Assembly (NCBI GenBank): GCA_045642445.1
Contig: JAZUIX010000039.1
Span: 1-13,374, forward strand
DNA from: Colimorpha sp045642445
GTDB taxonomy: Bacteria; Bacteroidota; Bacteroidia; Bacteroidales; P3
Length of the DNA: 13,374 nucleotides
Direction: 5' to 3'
The position numbers and the translations under genes were made by a program. The notes below the pieces were generated by a model. That model did not search any database. It was not told the origin of the DNA and saw nothing but the letters and a program-made list of their open reading frames with translations. Every line of letters begins with the position of its first letter. Positions within the stretch are counted from its first letter, which is position 1. This document shows positions 13,135-13,374 of this stretch, in pieces.

Positions 13135-13374
13135 GCCTTACGGAAAGTCTTCGGGCAATTAGTACTGCTCGGCTTTGCCACCGCTGGCTTTACACCTGCA
13201 GCCTATCGAGGTCGTAGTCTTCGACCGCCCTATAACGAAGTCTCATCTTGGGGCGGGCTTCGCACTTAGATGCTTTCAGCGCTTATCCCATCCCGACATA
13301 GCTACCCGGCGGTGCCACTGGCGTTACAACCGGTACACTAGAGGTCGGTCCAACTCGGTCCTCTCGTACTAGAG
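13135..13374 (-). rRNA. rrl: 23S ribosomal RNA, 3' end (partial, cut by window edge)
   Basis: The minus strand begins at the window edge with the sarcin-ricin loop AGTACGAGAGGACC and continues through the conserved GCTGAAAGCATCTAAG and GATGAGACTTC segments to GCAGTACTAATTGCCCGAAG near the 3' end. The exact end (about 13135-13142) is estimated from comparison with E. coli. A short spacer of about 35 bp separates it from the 5S gene, so this is the distal part of an rRNA operon transcribed leftward. Confidence 0.93.

Noticed and set aside
13036..13372. Plus-strand open frames over the 5S and 23S region
   Set aside because: They lie in rRNA genes identified by conserved sequence.

Overview
The window looks like a chromosomal segment of a Bacteroidales bacterium (Bacteroides/Prevotella/Barnesiella-like). 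I base this on TAnnTTTG-type promoter boxes, lipoproteins with Bacteroidetes-style signal peptides, a TonB C-terminal domain fused to a VIT/VWA protein, a fragment of the Bacteroides DUF3987 family, and the sequence of the 5S and 23S rRNA. I cannot name a species.

Left part (1-2043). The edge carries a 32-bp tandem repeat that resembles an IS21-family end. It is followed by a nested inverted-repeat element (about 119-350) flanked by an 8-bp direct repeat. Next come two minus-strand genes in one operon with a visible promoter: a GH18 chitinase-like lipoprotein, then a pentapeptide-repeat protein.

Middle intergenic region (2044-3271). This 1.2-kb stretch has no intact gene. It holds an 11-bp tandem repeat, a short broken remnant of a DUF3987-family gene with a 22-bp inverted repeat in its leader, two REP-like palindromes, and a well-structured RNA candidate. 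The RNA has its own TTTG/TATATTTG promoter, a rod-like hairpin of about 117 nt and an intrinsic terminator. It lies directly upstream of the restriction-modification operon and may be an sRNA or a transcription-attenuating leader.

Restriction-modification island (3272-9347, plus strand). Two overlapping adenine-methyltransferase-like genes (the first lacking an NPPY motif) are followed by a 910-aa protein that joins a T5orf172/GIY-YIG-like nuclease domain, a superfamily 2 helicase and a C-terminal UvrD-type Tudor-like domain. Between methylase and nuclease sit two small gene cassettes: an orphan antitoxin-like gene, and a MntA/HepT (MNT-HEPN) toxin-antitoxin pair. Each cassette is bracketed by the same pair of short elements, A (29 bp) on the left and B (19 bp) on the right. 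A and B are imperfect inverted repeats of each other, giving the order A-gene-B-A-genes-B. This cassette-like architecture inside an RM operon is the most interesting signal. The second methylase is also a compositional mosaic, with an AT-rich core covering the catalytic NPPY motif and the probable target-recognition part.

Right part (9349-13374, minus strand). Reading leftward from the right edge: the 3' end of a 23S rRNA gene, a 5S rRNA, a strong rRNA-operon terminator, a secreted VIT-VWA-TonB protein, and a translationally coupled lipoprotein with a clan-CD (caspase-like) His-Gly/Gly-Cys signature. The last gene converges on the nuclease-helicase gene with a single base between the two stop codons.
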